Both the position numbers and the translations under genes were made by a program. Shown here in pieces: positions 6,930 through 9,904 of a stretch of 9,904 nt of DNA (its first letter is position 1; each line of letters opens with the position of its first letter). The notes beneath the pieces are model-generated. The model was given only the letters and a program-made list of their open reading frames with translations, was not told where the DNA came from and searched no databases. The DNA lies in the NCBI GenBank assembly GCA_905236925.1, contig CAJOQS010000153.1:1-9904 (forward strand), given 5' to 3'. The stretch is from an uncultured Lachnospiraceae bacterium. Its GTDB lineage: Bacteria; Bacillota; Clostridia; Lachnospirales; Lachnospiraceae.

Positions 6930-6948
6930 CTTGACCGGAGGTATTGTA

Positions 6949-9345
6949 ATGAGAAGCTTTGAACTACTGGCACCCGCAGGCTCACCCGAAGCCTTGAGAG
7001 CCGCAGTCAACGCGGGAGCGGATGCGGTATACATCGGCGGTTCCGCATTCGGAGCGAGGGCTTATGCCGACAACCCGGACTGCGACGCTCTGATAGAGTG
7101 CATTCATTTCTGCCATCTGCGCGGAAAGAAGCTGTATCTGACCGTTAATACCCTGTTCAAGGAAAAGGAACTTGAAGAGGAGCTGTATCCTTTTCTGAGA
7201 CCGTATTATGAGGCAGGACTTGACGCCGTGATAGTTCAGGATCCCGGTGCTATATCATTTATCAGCGAGCACTTCCCGAAGCTGCCCGTTCATTTGAGCA
7301 CACAGGCCGCAGTTACGATGGCCGAGGGGACGAAGAAGCTCAAAAAGACCTTTAAAAATGTTACCCGTGTTGTTCCGGCACGTGAACTGTCTCTTGAAGA
7401 AATAAAACAGCTCAGGAAGGATACCGGGCTTGAGATAGAAATATTCGTTCACGGAGCTCTGTGCTTCTGTTATTCGGGTCAGTGCCTGATGTCCGCAATG
7501 ATCGGAGGCAGGAGCGGAAACAGGGGAAGGTGTGCCCAGCCCTGCAGAAAGCTTTATGATGGCAATTACCTGCTGTCTCCCAAGGATCAGTGCCTGCTCG
7601 GATCCATTCATGAGCTGATGGCGGCCGGTATCGATTCCTTCAAGATCGAGGGACGCATGAAAAGCCCGGAATATACCGCAGGTGTAGTTTCGGTCTACCG
7701 CCGGTATATGGACCGGTACATTGAACTCGGTGACAGGGAATATCGGAAATGGCTCGACAATAACAGGTCAGTGCTTGAGCGTGATATTAATGAACTTAAG
7801 GAATTATACAACAGAGGAGGCTTCAACGAGGGCTATCTGAAGGATCATAATTCGAGCGGTATGATGAGCCTTGAACGGCCCAATCATTCAGGACTTGAAG
7901 TCGGAGAGGTCATCACTGTACGCGGAAGAGAGGCTGTTGTGAGATTCACCGGGGACACGAACGATCATGATGTCCTTGAGATTCGTTCCGGCAATACAAA
8001 GGTGTTTGAATTCACTCTTGGAGCAGGTATTCAGGCAGGAAGCACCTTCAGCTGCATCACCATGAAGGATCAGAGGGCCGCTGTCGGAATGAAGGTGTTC
8101 AGAATGCGCAATGAAAGACTTCTAAATTCGATACGAAAGAAGTACATTGAAAGGGATACCAAAGTTCCGCTCAGAATGGTCTTTGAGGGATATCTCGGCA
8201 GGGAGGCGCTTCTCCGCGTTTCTTCCGGTGATGTGAGCGCGGAAGTACTTGGCAATGTGATCGAACCTGCCGGAAAAGCGCCTGCCGAAAGGGAAGCTGT
8301 TGAAAGACAGCTTGCTAAGCTTGGGGAGACCGATTTCTACCTTGAACACGAACCTAAGATAATCCTTGATCCCGGTGTTTTTGTCCCTTCGGGAATGCTC
8401 AACAATATGAGAAGAGAAGCTGTCGCGGAGCTGAAGGAGAAGATCCTTGCCGGGGCAGAGCGGAGCGCAGCTTCAGGGCAGAATACATTAAATGCTGAAA
8501 TCGGAAGAACTGAGAAAGAACATGACGGAGATAAAGTAAAGGATCAGGGCAGAGAAACCGGCATTATCTATTCATTCAGGGATATTGCGGTTCTTGAGAA
8601 GGCGATAGATGTTGTCGGCACGGACTGCGACATATATTATAATATACAGAGCTTTGATACGACTACTGTAGAAAAGCTTTGCAATGCGGTAAGTGAGAAA
8701 TGCAGAGGAAAAGAGATCGGGCTGTGGCTTGGTCTGCCCTATGTTTCGAGGGCTGATGTTTACTCCGGGCTTAAGCAATATGTGGAGGATATTCTTGACC
8801 GTTATCCCTCAATCGGTTTTATCGCCCGCAGCCGTGAGGAAGTATATCTGCTAGATGAGATAAAAGCTAAGTACAGGACGGATTATAACCTGTATGTAAT
8901 GAACCGGCGCGCGGCAGATTACTATGGTATGGAGTATACGCTTCCGCAGGAGCTTACCCTTGAGGAGCTTGAACCGGTCGCTTCACCTGAGGCAGAGATG
9001 ATAGTATATGGTTACCAACCCGTAATGTTTTCTGCCCAGTGCCTGTACAAAAACAAATTCGACAGATGCAAAGGACAGGGCAGTGATTTTGTAACGATAA
9101 CCGATGAACTCGGACATGATTTCAGGGCAGTACAGCAGTGCTCGTTCTGTACGAATATCATTTATAATTCCGCAAGGCTCGACCTTACCGGTGAGCTTGA
9201 GGATATCAGAAAGCTCGGTGTCAGGGCAGTCAGATATGACTTTACCTTTGAAGACGCTGAAACTGTTAAATCAGTCATCACGACCGGCAGGCCCGCGGAC
9301 GACGAGCCTTCAACATACGGGCTTTATAAAAGAGGTGTTCAGTAG
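6949..9345 (+). CDS. U32-family protein with DUF3656 (RlhA-like RNA hydroxylation family)
   Basis: A 798-residue protein. The opening FELLAPAGSPEALRAAVNAGADAVYIG and the family block FVHGALCFCYSGQCLMS at 166-182, then RCAQPC at 194-199, identify peptidase family U32. Despite the name, studied members are prephenate-dependent RNA hydroxylation factors (RlhA on 23S rRNA, TrhP on tRNA) or UbiU/UbiV, where equivalent cysteines hold a 4Fe-4S cluster; C172, C179 and C195 or C199 are likely ligands here. A DUF3656 module (about 385-500), also present in RlhA, follows, then a charged low-complexity linker (about 503-530) and a conserved C-terminal region with C698, C707, C731 and C734. The start at 6949 has GGAGG at 6937-6941, 7 bases away. 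RlhA-like function is inferred from domain order; a true protease is unlikely. No clear promoter of its own was found, so expression may depend on read-through from zapA. Confidence 0.88.
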   Translation: MRSFELLAPAGSPEALRAAVNAGADAVYIGGSAFGARAYADNPDCDALIECIHFCHLRGKKLYLTVNTLFKEKELEEELYPFLRPYYEAGLDAVIVQDPGAISFISEHFPKLPVHLSTQAAVTMAEGTKKLKKTFKNVTRVVPARELSLEEIKQLRKDTGLEIEIFVHGALCFCYSGQCLMSAMIGGRSGNRGRCAQPCRKLYDGNYLLSPKDQCLLGSIHELMAAGIDSFKIEGRMKSPEYTAGVVSVYRRYMDRYIELGDREYRKWLDNNRSVLERDINELKELYNRGGFNEGYLKDHNSSGMMSLERPNHSGLEVGEVITVRGREAVVRFTGDTNDHDVLEIRSGNTKVFEFTLGAGIQAGSTFSCITMKDQRAAVGMKVFRMRNERLLNSIRKKYIERDTKVPLRMVFEGYLGREALLRVSSGDVSAEVLGNVIEPAGKAPAEREAVERQLAKLGETDFYLEHEPKIILDPGVFVPSGMLNNMRREAVAELKEKILAGAERSAASGQNTLNAEIGRTEKEHDGDKVKDQGRETGIIYSFRDIAVLEKAIDVVGTDCDIYYNIQSFDTTTVEKLCNAVSEKCRGKEIGLWLGLPYVSRADVYSGLKQYVEDILDRYPSIGFIARSREEVYLLDEIKAKYRTDYNLYVMNRRAADYYGMEYTLPQELTLEELEPVASPEAEMIVYGYQPVMFSAQCLYKNKFDRCKGQGSDFVTITDELGHDFRAVQQCSFCTNIIYNSARLDLTGELEDIRKLGVRAVRYDFTFEDAETVKSVITTGRPADDEPSTYGLYKRGVQ

Positions 9346-9370
9346 AAAAAAGGTACATAAAAACGCTGAC

Positions 9371-9399
9371 TTGACATCATGGGAACATTCGGTTACACT
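9371..9399 (+). promoter_or_regulatory. Candidate promoter of the NUDIX gene
   Basis: A perfect TTGACA (9371-9376), a 17-base spacer and TACACT (9394-9399, four of six consensus bases) lie in the gap after the U32 gene. Transcription would begin near 9406, giving a leader of about 37 bases. No terminator is visible between the U32 stop and this site, so the NUDIX gene could also be read from upstream. Confidence 0.6.
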
Positions 9400-9442
9400 T
9401 CTAAACAGTTTTGATAACGCACCGAAAGCGAGGGTTTTTACC

Positions 9443-9895
9443 ATGGTAGAAGCAGTCAGCTGTGGTGGTGTAGTTATTTTCAGAGGAAAGATCTTATTAC
9501 TGTACAAGAATTACAGGAATAAGTATGAGGGATGGGTGCTTCCTAAAGGAACGGTAGAGGAAGGCGAAGAGTACAATGATACGGCTCTGCGTGAGGTCAA
9601 AGAGGAGACCGGCGTGGAGGCGACGATCATCAAGTATGTAGGTAAGAGTCAGTATACTTTCAATACGCCTCAGAATACTGTCATGAAGGATGTGCACTGG
9701 TATCTCATGATGTCTGACAGTTATTACAGCAAACCACAGAGAGAGGAATACTTCTGTGACTCGGGTTACTATAAGTATCACGAAGCCTATCATCTTCTGA
9801 AATTTGCGAATGAGAAGCAGATTCTGGAGCAGGCATACAGTGAATATGTCGACTTGAAGAAGAGTAACCTTTGGGGCAATAAGAAATATTTCTGA
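9443..9895 (+). CDS. NUDIX hydrolase
   Basis: A 150-residue protein with a complete NUDIX box at 36-58: G36, E42, R50-E51, E54-E55 and G57 fit the GX5EX7REUXEEXGU pattern without exception, so it should be an active Mg2+-dependent hydrolase of a nucleoside diphosphate linked to another group. The segment WVLPKGTVEEGE before and into the box resembles bacterial diadenosine-polyphosphate hydrolases and other MutT-like housecleaning enzymes, but the substrate cannot be fixed from sequence. The frame is open upstream into the U32 gene; the ATG at 9443 is chosen because it begins the fold (MVEAVSCGGVVIF), follows the promoter, and has AGGG at 9431-9434 with an 8-base gap, a weaker site than in its neighbours. 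The TGA stop lies just inside the window's end. Confidence 0.9.
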   Translation: MVEAVSCGGVVIFRGKILLLYKNYRNKYEGWVLPKGTVEEGEEYNDTALREVKEETGVEATIIKYVGKSQYTFNTPQNTVMKDVHWYLMMSDSYYSKPQREEYFCDSGYYKYHEAYHLLKFANEKQILEQAYSEYVDLKKSNLWGNKKYF

Positions 9896-9904
9896 AAAAA
9901 CAGG

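Noticed and set aside
9104..9442. N-terminal extension of the NUDIX protein overlapping the U32 gene
   Set aside because: It would be out of frame with the conserved U32 C-terminus, adds no recognisable domain, and the promoter lies between it and the ATG at 9443.
1..9904. Mobile element, defence island, toxin-antitoxin pair or CRISPR array
   Set aside because: No transposase, integrase, terminal repeats, spacer-repeat pattern or small paired genes were seen; the genes are mostly housekeeping families and compositionally similar.

Overview
The window looks like an ordinary chromosomal segment from a low-to-mid-GC Firmicute, most likely a member of the Clostridia and plausibly Lachnospiraceae. 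The basis is strong GGAGG-type ribosome binding sites 7-9 bases before ATG starts, sigma-A-like promoters, A/T-flanked hairpin terminators, and the family content (ZapA next to a long U32 protein, an SH3b protein with a Thr-Pro linker, an archaeal-type ATPase). No genus can be fixed from the sequence alone. I see no transposase, integrase, phage gene, CRISPR array, rRNA or tRNA, and no gene-free stretch longer than 191 bases.

Left part (1-3724, + strand): three tightly spaced genes form a likely operon. They are the 3' end of an mgtE-type magnesium transporter gene, argS (arginyl-tRNA synthetase), and an archaeal-type P-loop ATPase with a DUF234-like C-terminus whose nuclease-type active-site residues look lost. 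Gaps are 22-25 bases, each with its own ribosome binding site.

Middle (3731-6260): a near-consensus promoter drives a single-gene unit. It encodes a secreted/membrane SH3b protein with a Thr-Pro-Glu linker, one transmembrane helix and a cytoplasmic tail that ends in a small beta-rich domain resembling the Tudor-like C-terminus of PcrA/UvrD. This gene converges with argH (argininosuccinate lyase, - strand), and a bidirectional hairpin terminator separates the two.

Right part (6261-9904): a 191-base divergent control region carries back-to-back promoters for argH (-) and zapA (+), a perfect palindrome over the argH -10 element, and a perfect hairpin in the zapA leader. ZapA (FtsZ-ring regulator) is followed by a terminator-like hairpin directly before the ribosome binding site of a 798-residue U32-family protein, which belongs to the group that includes the rRNA hydroxylation factor RlhA. 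A NUDIX hydrolase gene with its own promoter closes the window.

Most of this is housekeeping: Mg2+ uptake, translation, arginine synthesis, division, RNA modification and nucleotide clean-up. The least ordinary items are the SH3b-TM-Tudor-like protein, the ATPase with a degenerate DUF234 core, the terminator/RBS arrangement before the U32 gene, and an extra four-cysteine set at the C-terminus of the U32 protein. I did not find a convincing new multi-gene system.
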